The notes: generated by a model not told the origin, from the letters alone. Counted from the first letter of the stretch, positions 44,685-53,717 are shown. The stretch: DNA of 64,000 nucleotides from Mariniphaga sp. (GCA_024636975.1 JAGXGA010000019.1:124001-188000); one strand, 5' to 3'. Made by a program: numbers and translations.

Positions 44685-47429
44685 TCATTCTTTTTGGGTC
44701 AGTCGGGAATGGATCCATTTTTCAATTCCAATTATCGGAAATACTGCAAACCCGAATCCTGTTGCCCATGCAATATCAATAAGTTCAAGCGGCTCAGTTC
44801 CAAAAATGCTTTGCATAAAAGGAGCATAAATAAAAATTGCCTGTAATACCAATACGACACCTATACCCAGATAAACCACAGGATTACTAAACCAGCCAAT
44901 CTTTTGAAGCGAATCTTTTAACGAACGGCAATTCAGCATGTAGAATATCTGGAACATAATAACAAAAGTAACTGAAATTGTCTGTGCCTTAGCTTGGGCA
45001 TCAGGAGCTTCCATTCCCTCCGATAAACCTGCAGAGTATTGTAAGTTAAAAAGAATGATGGTTCCGGCAGTCATTATCAAAGAAACAAAAAACACCCGAA
45101 ATGTAACAAACTTATTAAACAGGGGCTCATCAGGACTTCGTGGAGGGCGGTTCATGACATTGGGTTCTTTCACCTCGAAAGCCAGGGGAAGAGCCAGTGC
45201 CACCGCAGCAACCAGGTTGATCCAAAGCAACTGGGTAGGAAGCATTGGCAGTAAAAGTTCGTTTGTTATCGGATTGAACGGAAAGAACATAATACCGTAA
45301 ACCAGTATAAATGCCAGCCCCAGATTGGTTGGCAGGAGAAATGCAAGTGATTTCAGCAGGTTATCATACACCCTGCGGCCTTCTTCGACTGCCGCACTGA
45401 TGCTGGCAAAATTATCGTCGGCCAGCACGATATCGGCTGATTCCTTTGACACTGAAGTGCCGGTTATACCCATTGCCACACCTATATTTGCCTGTTTCAG
45501 CGAAGGTGCATCGTTTACCCCGTCACCTGTCATAGCTACAATCTGATTATCTTTTTGCAGGGCCTTTACCAGTCGTAACTTATGTTCCGGTGCCACCCGG
45601 GCAAAAATATGGGTGGTTTTAACTTTTTCGTCAAGTGTGTGGTCATCCATTTTTGCCAGCTCGTTGCCGGTTATGGTTTCACCTTTTTCCGATAAACCTA
45701 AATCAATTCCAATAGAACGGGCAGTTGTTCCATGGTCACCAGTAATCATTTTAACTACAATACCTGCATCATGACATATTTTAATGGCATCAATAGCTTC
45801 CGACCGGGGCGGGTCAATCATTCCCATCAAACCAGAAAATTCAAATCCCTCCTGAACGTCATCTTTTGTCAAATCCGTATCGCCCGACCTTTCCCACTTT
45901 TTCTGCGCCACTGCAAGTACACGCATACCTTTGCCACCAAATTCTTCAATTTGTGCATGTACTTCCTCCGGATTTAATTGCTTTCCTCCTCTTTTGGAAG
46001 AGCACCGGCCAAGAATTACTTCAGGGGCTCCCTTAATTAAAATAATTCGATTATTGTCAATATTGTTTAGGGTCGCCATATATTTCTGTTCTGAATCAAA
46101 AGGAATCACATCTTCACGTTTATTCTCTTTTCTCAGCTTATCCACATCTGTACCAGCTTTGGCCGCTGCCACAACCAAAGCAACCTCAGTAGGGTCTCCC
46201 GTAGTAGAATAGTCATCTCCGTCTGCCCGTATGCTGGAGTCATTGCAAAGAACTGCATTTCGAAGCAATTCCATTATATCCTCCGGGAGTTCACTTAATT
46301 CCTTATCCTTTTGTTTAAAAATTCCATCAGAATTGTATCCAACCCCTGTAACCTGCAGGTCATGCTCATTTGTCCAAAGCTCTTTTACAGTCATTTCATT
46401 CCGGGTTAAGGTCCCGGTCTTATCGGAACAGATTACAGTAGTGCTTCCAAGGGTTTCCACTGCAGGAAGTTTTCGAATGATAGCTTTCCTGCTCGCCATA
46501 CGTTGTACGCCAATTGCAAGGGCAATGGTAACCACAGCAGGTAATCCTTCAGGAATTGCCCCAACAGCCAGGGCTATGGCAAAAATTAAGCTGTCTTTTA
46601 AAGCTGCAAAAAGATCGGTACCCTGCCCTGTGGCCCGTATGGTACCGATTGCCATAATAATTATAGTTATAACAATTATACCAATAGTCAGGTACTTTCC
46701 AACAACAGCCAGTTTTTTTGTCAGGGGAGTTTCAAGGTCGGTGGTTTCGTCGAGCATTCCGGATATCTTACCCAATTCAGTGTTCATACCGGTACCTGTT
46801 ACCAAAGCGGTACCGGTTCCCGACACAACCAGTGTACCACTATAAACCATACCATGCCGGTCTCCCAGAGAGGCATCGGCATCAACAGCCTCAGTCGACT
46901 TTTGTGACGGCACCGATTCACCTGTAAGAGCAGCCTCCTCCACCGACAGGTTCTTTTGCTTCATCAGGCGCATATCGGCAGGCACCCTGTCTCCGGCTTC
47001 CATCTCTACAATATCCCCCGGGACAATTTCAGAAACAGGAATGGATATTTTGCGCCCGTCGCGATGAACGGTTGCATTTTCAGGCACCATTTCGCTCAGC
47101 GCTTCGATGGCTTTCCCTGCTTTAAATTCCTGGATAAATCCAATTATAGTATTGACTACTACTACCGAAAGTACTACAAGCCCATCGGTAATCTTTCCTA
47201 GCAAGACTGCAAGTAAACTTGAACCGATCAAAACCCAAATCAAGGGGTTATTTATTTGCCTCCACATTAATTTTAATGCACTGTCTTTCTTTCTTTTCTG
47301 AATTTGATTTGGACCAAATTTTTCAAACCTTTCTTTTGCCTGCTCAGTTGTCAGTCCAGTTTTTGAGCTTCCAATTTCTTCTGCTGCTTCCTCAAAACTC
47401 TTTGCGTGCCAATTAACCGGTTCTCCCAT
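44685..47429 (-). CDS. P2-type cation-transporting ATPase
   Basis: A 914-residue P-type ATPase with the N-terminal cation-ATPase domain, the TGES loop (ALTGESVPS), the phosphorylation site ICSDKTGTLT, the nucleotide-binding KGAPEVILG and the hinge MTGDGVNDAPSLK. Helix 4 has AIPEGLP, as in calcium pumps. Helix 6, however, reads LLWINLVAAVALALP: after Asn738 the SERCA-type Thr-Asp pair is replaced by Ala741-Ala742. Thus it looks like a SERCA/PMCA-related exporter whose ion specificity may differ from calcium. It is monocistronic. Ten membrane helices are expected in the inner membrane. Confidence 0.9.
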   Translation of the reverse strand: MGEPVNWHAKSFEEAAEEIGSSKTGLTTEQAKERFEKFGPNQIQKRKKDSALKLMWRQINNPLIWVLIGSSLLAVLLGKITDGLVVLSVVVVNTIIGFIQEFKAGKAIEALSEMVPENATVHRDGRKISIPVSEIVPGDIVEMEAGDRVPADMRLMKQKNLSVEEAALTGESVPSQKSTEAVDADASLGDRHGMVYSGTLVVSGTGTALVTGTGMNTELGKISGMLDETTDLETPLTKKLAVVGKYLTIGIIVITIIIMAIGTIRATGQGTDLFAALKDSLIFAIALAVGAIPEGLPAVVTIALAIGVQRMASRKAIIRKLPAVETLGSTTVICSDKTGTLTRNEMTVKELWTNEHDLQVTGVGYNSDGIFKQKDKELSELPEDIMELLRNAVLCNDSSIRADGDDYSTTGDPTEVALVVAAAKAGTDVDKLRKENKREDVIPFDSEQKYMATLNNIDNNRIILIKGAPEVILGRCSSKRGGKQLNPEEVHAQIEEFGGKGMRVLAVAQKKWERSGDTDLTKDDVQEGFEFSGLMGMIDPPRSEAIDAIKICHDAGIVVKMITGDHGTTARSIGIDLGLSEKGETITGNELAKMDDHTLDEKVKTTHIFARVAPEHKLRLVKALQKDNQIVAMTGDGVNDAPSLKQANIGVAMGITGTSVSKESADIVLADDNFASISAAVEEGRRVYDNLLKSLAFLLPTNLGLAFILVYGIMFFPFNPITNELLLPMLPTQLLWINLVAAVALALPLAFEVKEPNVMNRPPRSPDEPLFNKFVTFRVFFVSLIMTAGTIILFNLQYSAGLSEGMEAPDAQAKAQTISVTFVIMFQIFYMLNCRSLKDSLQKIGWFSNPVVYLGIGVVLVLQAIFIYAPFMQSIFGTEPLELIDIAWATGFGFAVFPIIGIEKWIHSRLTQKE

Positions 47430-47570
47430 CCTATTTATAATTTTCTTTAATTATATTGTAAAGTTATGAATTATAAACAATCAAAAAGGAGAAGTTTTTT
47501 GTTAAACCTCCGTAAATTGATATCAAATTAATAAATTAGCTCATAATAGCTTTAACAAAAAACCAGTAAT

Positions 47571-48497
47571 ATGAAAAACTACAAATTGAACTCGCGTCGG
47601 GATTTCATGAAAACATTGTTGACAGTTCCGGTGCTTGCTGCTGCACCTGCATCCCACTTCATTTCCTATTCCACCAACAAACCGGAACAGTTATCACATA
47701 AATTTAAGCTTAGCCTGAACCTCTACTCTTTTAATGAATTACTTAGGAAAGGTGAAGTTGATTTATTTAATATGCTGGAATTTTGTGCGAAATACAATTT
47801 CGATGCAATTGATCCAACAGGTTATTATTTCCCGGAGTATCCGCAACCACCTCAGATTGATTTCCTCAACAGGTTTAAACGACAGGCTTTTTTACTGGGA
47901 CTTGATATCAGTGGAACAGGTGTCAGAAATGATTTTGCCAACCCCGATCCAAAGGCACGGAAAGCTGATAAAGAAATGATTAAAAAGTGGGTTGAAGCCG
48001 CTGCCCTGCTGGGAATTCCCAATTTGCGAATATTTGCAGGTACACACGGCCATGAAGGTTTTTCACGTGACCAGGTTTTTCAATGGATGGCCGATGATAT
48101 CAAAAAGTGTTGCGAATACGGAAAACAGTCGGGAGTTATTATTGCTCTTCAGAACCATAACGATTTCCTTTATACTGCAGCTGATGTGGATCGGATATTT
48201 AACATGGTGGATTCAGAATGGCTGGGATTAAATCTCGACATCGGCAGCTACCGTCAACATGATCCTTATGAAGAAATTCAAAAAAACATTCAGTATGCAG
48301 TGACATGGCAAATAAAGGAAAACGTTTGGATCGATGGAAAAGAGACTCCCACCGATTTCGTGAAATTGTTCAGAATAATAAAAAATGCCGGCTATCGTGG
48401 TTACCTTCCATTGGAAACATTAGGTTCCGGAGATCCATATGAAAAAGTTCCTGCATTACTTGAAAGAGCTCAAAGTGCTATTCAGAAAATATCATAA
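47571..48497 (+). CDS. Exported sugar phosphate isomerase/epimerase-like TIM barrel
   Basis: The 308-residue protein begins with a Tat-like signal (NSRRDFMKTLLTVPVLAAAP). The rest is an AP-endonuclease-2/xylose-isomerase-like TIM barrel: LNLYSFNELLRKGEVDL, FDAIDPTGYY, NLRIFAGTH, IALQNHNDF, WLGLNLDIGSY and GYRGYLPLETLG. The conserved acidic and His residues near LQNHND and LDIG would bind a divalent metal. It probably epimerises or isomerises a free sugar derivative outside the cytoplasm. It is followed by the MazG-like and Ldh genes on the same strand (36 and 7 bp gaps). Substrate unknown. Confidence 0.8.
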   Translation: MKNYKLNSRRDFMKTLLTVPVLAAAPASHFISYSTNKPEQLSHKFKLSLNLYSFNELLRKGEVDLFNMLEFCAKYNFDAIDPTGYYFPEYPQPPQIDFLNRFKRQAFLLGLDISGTGVRNDFANPDPKARKADKEMIKKWVEAAALLGIPNLRIFAGTHGHEGFSRDQVFQWMADDIKKCCEYGKQSGVIIALQNHNDFLYTAADVDRIFNMVDSEWLGLNLDIGSYRQHDPYEEIQKNIQYAVTWQIKENVWIDGKETPTDFVKLFRIIKNAGYRGYLPLETLGSGDPYEKVPALLERAQSAIQKIS

Positions 48498-48533
48498 AAC
48501 AATGCATTTATTAACTTACTCTAATAACAATTT

Positions 48534-48851
48534 ATGCCTGTTTTAAAGAATAATCCCGAACTAAAGGATTACCAAAATTATGTTGCCGGACTGGAAAATG
48601 AACGTGGATTTGACCGGCCAACAACAATCGATAAATGTTTGCTGCTTGGGGAAGAAGTGGGTGAATTATTTAAAGCAGTAAGAAAAACAGAAGGCCTTTC
48701 TGTAGATACCCACTCCCAAACTATGGATATTGGTGATGAACTGGCCGATATATTTATATATATCTGTGCATTGGCGAACCGTAAAAATATAGATCTGGAA
48801 ACTGCCTTCAGGGCTAAAGAAGAGAAAAATAAGAAGCGAACATGGAAATAA
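48534..48851 (+). CDS. MazG-like nucleotide pyrophosphohydrolase
   Basis: A 105-residue all-alpha NTP pyrophosphatase of the MazG-like type. The metal-binding acidic residues are seen as EEVGELF (ExxE) and GDELADIFIY (ExxD). Single-domain enzymes like this hydrolyse nucleoside triphosphates, often non-canonical ones, to monophosphates and pyrophosphate. It is cytoplasmic and lies between the isomerase and the Ldh-family gene, 7 bp before the latter. A connection with sugar metabolism is not evident; it may simply share the transcript. Confidence 0.82.
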   Translation: MPVLKNNPELKDYQNYVAGLENERGFDRPTTIDKCLLLGEEVGELFKAVRKTEGLSVDTHSQTMDIGDELADIFIYICALANRKNIDLETAFRAKEEKNKKRTWK

Positions 48852-48858
48852 TTACTGC

Positions 48859-49866
48859 ATGAATAAAATTTATATTCCTTATTCTGAAATGTTATCCGAA
48901 TTCAATCGGATTCTGTTGAAACATGGCTTTACTAAAGAAAAAGCAGAAAGTTGTGCCAGCATATTTGCAGATAACAGTCTTGATGGTGTTTATTCGCATG
49001 GTGTATACCGGTTCCCGCGGTTCGTGAATTACATCACAAGGGGGTTTATTGATGTTGATTCTGACCCACTTAAAACGAATTCTTTAGGAGCACTGGAGCA
49101 GTGGGATGGACAACTGGGGCCAGGACCACTAAATGCTACTTTTTGTACAGAGAGGGCAATGCACCTGGCAGAAAACTTCGGCCTTGGTTGTGTGGCAATT
49201 TCCAACACCAATCATTGGATGAGAGGTGGAACCTACGGCTGGCAAGCAGCAAAAAAAGGATTTGCATTTTTAGGCTGGACCAACACCGAAGCCAACATGC
49301 CCGCCTGGGGGGCAAAAGAGAGCCGGTTGGGCAACAACCCGCTCGTTTTTGCTGTGCCATATAAAAACGAGGCTATCGTACTTGATTTTGCAATGACTCA
49401 ATTCTCGTACGGTAAGATGGAAGCAATTCAATTGGAAGAAAAAACACTTCCCTTTCCCGGCGGCTTTAATGATCAAGGTAAACTTACAACAGATCCCGAT
49501 GAGATCCTGAATTCGCGCCGTGCCTTACCAATTGGTTACTGGAAAGGTGCAGGATTATCGCTGCTGCTCGATATTATAGCTACAGTGTTATCAGCCGGCC
49601 TTTCTACTAATGAAGTGAGTAAAAAGGAGGCAGAGTATGGTGTCTCGCAGGTTTTCATTGCATTCAAACTGGATAATTTGATTAATTTTCCTTCAATCGG
49701 GTTGAAGATAGACGAAATAATTTCTGACTTTAAAACATCAACACCTGATGAAGCATATGGGGATATCCGTTATCCGGGTGAAAGGGTATTACATACGCGG
49801 ATAGAAAACCGGAAACGTGGAATTCCTCTGAATAGAAATCTTTGGGAAGAAATAATAAACCTTTAA
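48859..49866 (+). CDS. Ldh-family (malate/L-lactate dehydrogenase) oxidoreductase
   Basis: The 335-residue cytoplasmic enzyme belongs to the LDH2/MDH2 fold, not the Rossmann LDHs. Family blocks are SLDGVYSHGVYRFPRFV, the cofactor-binding NTNHWMRGGTYGWQAA and LGNNPLVFAVPY, and GYWKGAGLSLLLDIIATVLS. Members include malate, sulfolactate, ureidoglycolate and 2,3-diketo-L-gulonate reductases; strong similarity to the YiaK/DlgD type suggests a sugar-acid substrate. HGVYRFPR holds the catalytic His. It follows the MazG-like gene by 7 bp and is the last gene before a 220-bp AT-rich gap. Confidence 0.86.
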   Translation: MNKIYIPYSEMLSEFNRILLKHGFTKEKAESCASIFADNSLDGVYSHGVYRFPRFVNYITRGFIDVDSDPLKTNSLGALEQWDGQLGPGPLNATFCTERAMHLAENFGLGCVAISNTNHWMRGGTYGWQAAKKGFAFLGWTNTEANMPAWGAKESRLGNNPLVFAVPYKNEAIVLDFAMTQFSYGKMEAIQLEEKTLPFPGGFNDQGKLTTDPDEILNSRRALPIGYWKGAGLSLLLDIIATVLSAGLSTNEVSKKEAEYGVSQVFIAFKLDNLINFPSIGLKIDEIISDFKTSTPDEAYGDIRYPGERVLHTRIENRKRGIPLNRNLWEEIINL

Positions 49867-50044
49867 ATTGATTCCCATCCAAACACTGCTGTTAATTATT
49901 ATCTTATTGAATAAAAACTTTTTCAAATCAGGTATTTTTCATATATGTAAAAAATTCACACTCAATTATTTAATTAATAAACAATTAATATCACTATAAA
50001 AATAGTAATATTATTATATAAATAGTTTTAATTTAATTTATTAG

Positions 50045-50060
50045 TACTATATTTGTAGTA
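50045..50060. promoter_or_regulatory. BlaI-type operator overlapping the blaI promoter
   Basis: TACTA-TATTTG-TAGTA is a perfect inverted repeat of the kind bound by BlaI/MecI repressors (TACA/TGTA-like half-sites). It encloses the -7 element TATATTTG (50048-50055). It is 27 bp before the blaI ATG. A degenerate second site, TAGTAATATTATTA, lies near 50003-50016. Confidence 0.7.
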
Positions 50061-50086
50061 AAAGAAATTGGAACTAGATTATTGGA

Positions 50087-50467
50087 ATGAAAACACTTAC
50101 AAAAGCAGAAGAACAAATCATGCATATCCTTTGGGATTTAAAAGAAGGAGTGGTAAAGGATGTAGTTGAGCACTTTGATAAACCCCGACCAGCATACACT
50201 ACTGTTGCCACAGTATTAAAAGTATTGGAGAACAAAGGATTTGTATCATGCAGGAAAATTGGCAACACCAACCTTTTCTACCCTGAGGTAAAAAAACATG
50301 AGTATGCCCGTTTTCAGTTTGGCTCCTTACTTCAGGATTATTTCAATGGTTCCTTCCCAAAGATGGCCACATTTTTTGCCAAAGAAAATAACCTCAGCAT
50401 AGCTGAACTGGAAGAGATGCTAAAAATTACGGAGAATGAATTAAAAAAGGACGAAAACACTGATTAG
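50087..50467 (+). CDS. BlaI/MecI/CopY family transcriptional repressor
   Basis: A 126-residue winged-helix repressor. The helix-turn-helix region (TKAEEQIMHILWDLKEG, YTTVATVLKVLENKGFV) with the wing CRKIGNTNLFYP is standard for BlaI/MecI. The C-terminal helices (YARFQFGSLLQDYFNGSFPKM, ELEEMLKI) dimerise. It would bind the operator at 50045-50060 and repress its own promoter until cleaved or displaced by the M56 sensor. The stop and the next ATG are 2 bp apart. There is no beta-lactamase gene nearby, so the regulon may be something else. Confidence 0.88.
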   Translation: MKTLTKAEEQIMHILWDLKEGVVKDVVEHFDKPRPAYTTVATVLKVLENKGFVSCRKIGNTNLFYPEVKKHEYARFQFGSLLQDYFNGSFPKMATFFAKENNLSIAELEEMLKITENELKKDENTD

Positions 50468-50469
50468 CC

Positions 50470-52068
50470 ATGGAAATATTTATAACGTTTTTAATTAAAG
50501 CATCTGCCGGAATAATTTTATTCTATTTGGTATACTGGTTTTTCCTACGGAAGGAAACATACCACAACGCCAACCGCTGGTTTTTATTAATAGCGCTTTT
50601 TTCATCGGTCTTGCTACCGATTTTCCCTGTTCACTACACACTACTAATGGAGCAGAGAAACAACACCAACCTTTTTGATACCATACCGGATACATTCAAA
50701 CACATTCCTGCGGTTACTGGACAGGATACCGTTGCCGGATCTTTCAACTGGCAGCAAGCGGTTTTTCTGTTTTATTTTATTGGTGCGGCTATTATTTTGT
50801 TACGCCTGCTAACCCAAACTATTATCCTGGTTCATTTAATGATTAAGTACCGGATAAAATCGATGGATGGCGTTCGTATTGTTGAAAACGAAAAATACGG
50901 ACTGCCATTTTCTTTTTTCAAAGTAGTTTTTATCAATCCGAAATATCACAAACAGGAGAACCTGCCGGAAATTCTGGCTCACGAAAAAGTGCACATTCGT
51001 GAGAACCACTGGTTCGACCTGCTTTTCATAGAACTGTTAACAGTCATCTTTTGGTTCAATCCGTTCATTTGGTTTTTTGAACGGTCAATCAAACAAAATC
51101 ATGAGTACCTGGCCGACAAAGGTGTTCTTGCGCAGGGACACCAGGTGGGCCGGTACCAGGCTTTATTAATTAACCAGTTAATGGGCATGCAGATTATTGG
51201 GGTAACCAATAACCTGAATTTTGGCCTTAACACAAATCGATTAAAAATGATGACGAAAACGAAAACGTCTCGCTTTAGCGGGATAAAATTCTTGTGGGCA
51301 TTGCCCGCAATTGCGCTACTGCTGTTTGCTTTTTCCAAACCAGATTATCAGGTTCCGTACAATGAACCTGATAACGAAAATGTATTTGTATCTAATGTCC
51401 TTAATTCGCAAAAGACCATCAAACTGGAAGGCGTTGTGCTGGATGAAGCAGAAGAGCCGCTTCCCGGCACATCAGTTGTAATTAAAGGTATGACAATTGG
51501 CACTGTTTCGGATATGGATGGAAGATTTAATATTGAAGTTCCTGAAAACGCTACAGTTGTTCTTTCATTTGTTGGAAAGAAGTCAATCGAAGATTCATAC
51601 AGTGGAATTACTTCGGGGAATATGGAAGACGAAGCTTTTAAACGTAAGTACCAAATGGAAGAATCGGTAGTCGGTATCGGACTGGCAGAAAAAATAATTC
51701 CTATAAAGCAGAACGAACAATTGCCACCACCACCACCGCCACCGACGCCAACATCAATTGGAGATCAGGAAATATTTTACATCGTTGAAGACATGCCGCA
51801 TTATCCGGGAGGTTCAGATGCACTAAATAATTTCGTATATGAATTGCAACAGAAAATTTCCGATCAAAAAAAAATAAAAGGGAAAGCGAAAGTTTTGTTT
51901 ACAGTAAACTCAAAAGGTAAAGTAACCAATATAAAAGTAGTTGAAAGTATTAATGAAGGAGTAGCAGAAGGTGCAGTAATGATCGCTTCAGCACTACCCG
52001 ACTGGATTCCCGGGAAACAACGTGGCAAACCAGTCTCCGTAAAATATATACTTCCGGTTGAGTTTTAA
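50470..52068 (+). CDS. M56 (BlaR1-like) metallopeptidase fused to carboxypeptidase-regulatory-like and TonB domains
   Basis: The 532-residue protein has four membrane helices and a cytoplasmic M56 zincin with HEKVH (171-175) and the third ligand Glu212 (HEYLAD). After the last helix (about 275-290) come an extracytoplasmic beta-sandwich (317-375, GVVLDEAEEPLPGTSVVIKG), a Pro-rich linker (LPPPPPPPTPTS) and a TonB C-terminal domain (432-532, VTNIKVVE, PDWIPGKQRG). It has no penicillin-binding sensor domain as BlaR1 does. It pairs with blaI as signal-dependent protease and anti-repressor; the TonB domain suggests that the input involves the outer membrane. Such fusions are known in Bacteroidota. 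Confidence 0.87.
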   Translation: MEIFITFLIKASAGIILFYLVYWFFLRKETYHNANRWFLLIALFSSVLLPIFPVHYTLLMEQRNNTNLFDTIPDTFKHIPAVTGQDTVAGSFNWQQAVFLFYFIGAAIILLRLLTQTIILVHLMIKYRIKSMDGVRIVENEKYGLPFSFFKVVFINPKYHKQENLPEILAHEKVHIRENHWFDLLFIELLTVIFWFNPFIWFFERSIKQNHEYLADKGVLAQGHQVGRYQALLINQLMGMQIIGVTNNLNFGLNTNRLKMMTKTKTSRFSGIKFLWALPAIALLLFAFSKPDYQVPYNEPDNENVFVSNVLNSQKTIKLEGVVLDEAEEPLPGTSVVIKGMTIGTVSDMDGRFNIEVPENATVVLSFVGKKSIEDSYSGITSGNMEDEAFKRKYQMEESVVGIGLAEKIIPIKQNEQLPPPPPPPTPTSIGDQEIFYIVEDMPHYPGGSDALNNFVYELQQKISDQKKIKGKAKVLFTVNSKGKVTNIKVVESINEGVAEGAVMIASALPDWIPGKQRGKPVSVKYILPVEF

Positions 52069-52097
52069 ATTTTTGAGATAAATATAAAAGTTGATAG

Positions 52098-52132
52098 TTC
52101 ACCTGGTTTCTCAAGATACCGGGTGAATTCTT
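52098..52132 (+). terminator. Intrinsic terminator of the blaI-M56 operon
   Basis: TTCACC (52098-52103) pairs with GGTGAA (52122-52127), continued inward by T-G and GG/CC, 12-nt loop, then TTCTTTTT. It begins 29 bp after the stop. Confidence 0.75.
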
Positions 52133-52237
52133 TTTACTTCTATTGTACTGAAATCAAATTTCATTTTTTTTCAGATTTAAAGTGTAAATCACTAACTTGC
52201 CCAACAATTATATAAACCAGCAAAAATCAAATAAAAC

Positions 52238-53611
52238 ATGACACAACGAAGAGATTTTATCAAAAAAAGCCTTGTGGGGACTGCCGGTATTGCCATCGGC
52301 GGACTGGGTTTTAGTGCCAAATCCTATGGCTCCATAATAGGAGCAAACGAAAGAATAACAATGGCAGTTATTGGTATTCGCGGACAGGGAAACGGGCACA
52401 TCAATACCTGGTGTTCGTTAAAAGAAAACCGGAATGTTTTTCTAAAAACCCTGTGTGATGTAGATGAAGAACTCTATTCAGAGCGTGTAAAAAAGGTAGA
52501 AAAAGAATTAGGAACAGCACCTGTTACCGAATGGGACATGCGAAAAGTCTTTGAAGACAAGGAAATTGATGCAGTATCATTTGCTACACCAAACCATTGG
52601 CATGCACTTGGTACAATATGGGCTGCGCAGGCAGGAAAACATGTTTATGTTGAAAAACCTGCAAGCCATAATGTTTTCGAAGGCCGAAAAATGATTGAAG
52701 CAGCCCGCAAATACAATGTGTGCGTACAGGTAGGTTTTCAAAACCGTTCCATTGCAAATGTGATGGAAGCAATGAAATTCCTCCACGAGGGGGGCATTGG
52801 CGATGTGTATATGGCAAAAGGGCTATGTTATAAGCCACGTGATTCATTTGGTATCTCTGCCGACAACATGCCTCCTAAGACACTTCATTACGACTTGTGG
52901 TTAGGACCAGCTCCATACCGTGCCTATAACGAAAAAAGAGGACACTACAACTGGCACTGGCATTGGGAAACAGGCAACGGGGACACAGGAAACCAGGGAC
53001 CGCACCAGTTCGATATTGCCCGCTGGGGATTGAATAAAAATGAGCATCCTGCTAAAATATACAGCACCGGTGGAATTTATGGCATCAGTCCTAAAGAGTG
53101 TTCACAGGAAACACCAAACACCCAGACTTCCCTGTTCACTTATAACGATGGAAAAGTCCTGGAATTTGAAACCCGTGGACGATTTACCCATGGTGAATCA
53201 AGCCTGAACATAAAAATTGGGAATATGTTTTACGGAACTGATGGCTACCTTGAATTAAACGGAAGCACCTGGAAAGCATTCAGACTAAGAGAAAATGAAC
53301 CGTTTGCAGGATCCTCAAAAGAATCGTCTGAAGTACCCAAAGATCCTACATTCAGAGCAGCCCCCGGGGGAACGGAACATTACGCCAATTTCATTGATTC
53401 AATAAGGTCAGGCAGCAATTATGACCTGCATTGTGATATTCGTGAAGGGCATTATTCTTCTGCATTGCCTATTCTTGCTAATATTTCCTACAGATTGAAA
53501 AGAGAACTAAATTTTATGGGCGATTATGAAAAATTTGCCAACGATCAGGAGGCAGATATAATGCTGAAGCGAAATTACAGAAAACCATATGTGGTGGAGG
53601 ATGAAGTTTAA
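52238..53611 (+). CDS. Tat-exported Gfo/Idh/MocA family oxidoreductase (third copy)
   Basis: The 457-residue protein starts with a twin-arginine signal (TQRRDFIKKSLVGTAG). The nucleotide-binding GIRGQGNGH, LCDVDEE, the intact EKP at 139-141 (HVYVEKPASHN) and the second-domain block GNQGPHQFDIARWGL are those of a different subfamily from the paralogues at 29427 and 31669. It probably acts on an extracellular sugar. An alternative is a redox-assisted glycosidase of the GH109 type, which shares the fold and often a Tat signal; I cannot decide between these. It is monocistronic, with a strong terminator 12 bp after the stop. Confidence 0.87.
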   Translation: MTQRRDFIKKSLVGTAGIAIGGLGFSAKSYGSIIGANERITMAVIGIRGQGNGHINTWCSLKENRNVFLKTLCDVDEELYSERVKKVEKELGTAPVTEWDMRKVFEDKEIDAVSFATPNHWHALGTIWAAQAGKHVYVEKPASHNVFEGRKMIEAARKYNVCVQVGFQNRSIANVMEAMKFLHEGGIGDVYMAKGLCYKPRDSFGISADNMPPKTLHYDLWLGPAPYRAYNEKRGHYNWHWHWETGNGDTGNQGPHQFDIARWGLNKNEHPAKIYSTGGIYGISPKECSQETPNTQTSLFTYNDGKVLEFETRGRFTHGESSLNIKIGNMFYGTDGYLELNGSTWKAFRLRENEPFAGSSKESSEVPKDPTFRAAPGGTEHYANFIDSIRSGSNYDLHCDIREGHYSSALPILANISYRLKRELNFMGDYEKFANDQEADIMLKRNYRKPYVVEDEV

Positions 53612-53622
53612 AACTCATAAAG

Positions 53623-53655
53623 AAATCCGGAATTATTAAGTTCCGGATTTTTTAT
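53623..53655 (+). terminator. Intrinsic terminator of the third Gfo/Idh/MocA gene
   Basis: AAATCCGGAA (53623-53632) and TTCCGGATTT (53641-53650) form a perfect 10-bp stem with an 8-nt loop, followed by more T. Confidence 0.85.
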
Positions 53656-53665
53656 TGCATAAAAA

Positions 53666-53689
53666 ATCCCGGAGTCTTCACCCCGGGAT
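53666..53689 (-). terminator. Second hairpin, minus-strand terminator or plus-strand attenuator
   Basis: ATCCCGG (53666-53672) pairs with CCGGGAT (53683-53689). On the minus strand it is followed by TTTTTTATGC, a textbook intrinsic terminator, but no minus-strand gene lies upstream of it. On the plus strand it precedes the A/C-rich stretch leading to the short frame at 53718. Confidence 0.6.
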
Positions 53690-53717
53690 CAAAACTAAAC
53701 CTAACTAAACCAAACTT

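Noticed and set aside
46231-46845. A 204-codon open frame antisense to the P-type ATPase gene
   Set aside because: It is a shadow of a clear ATPase with all catalytic motifs; the frame has no recognisable domain and biased composition.
49029-49476. Several overlapping antisense frames within the Ldh-family gene
   Set aside because: All are shadows of a well-conserved dehydrogenase.
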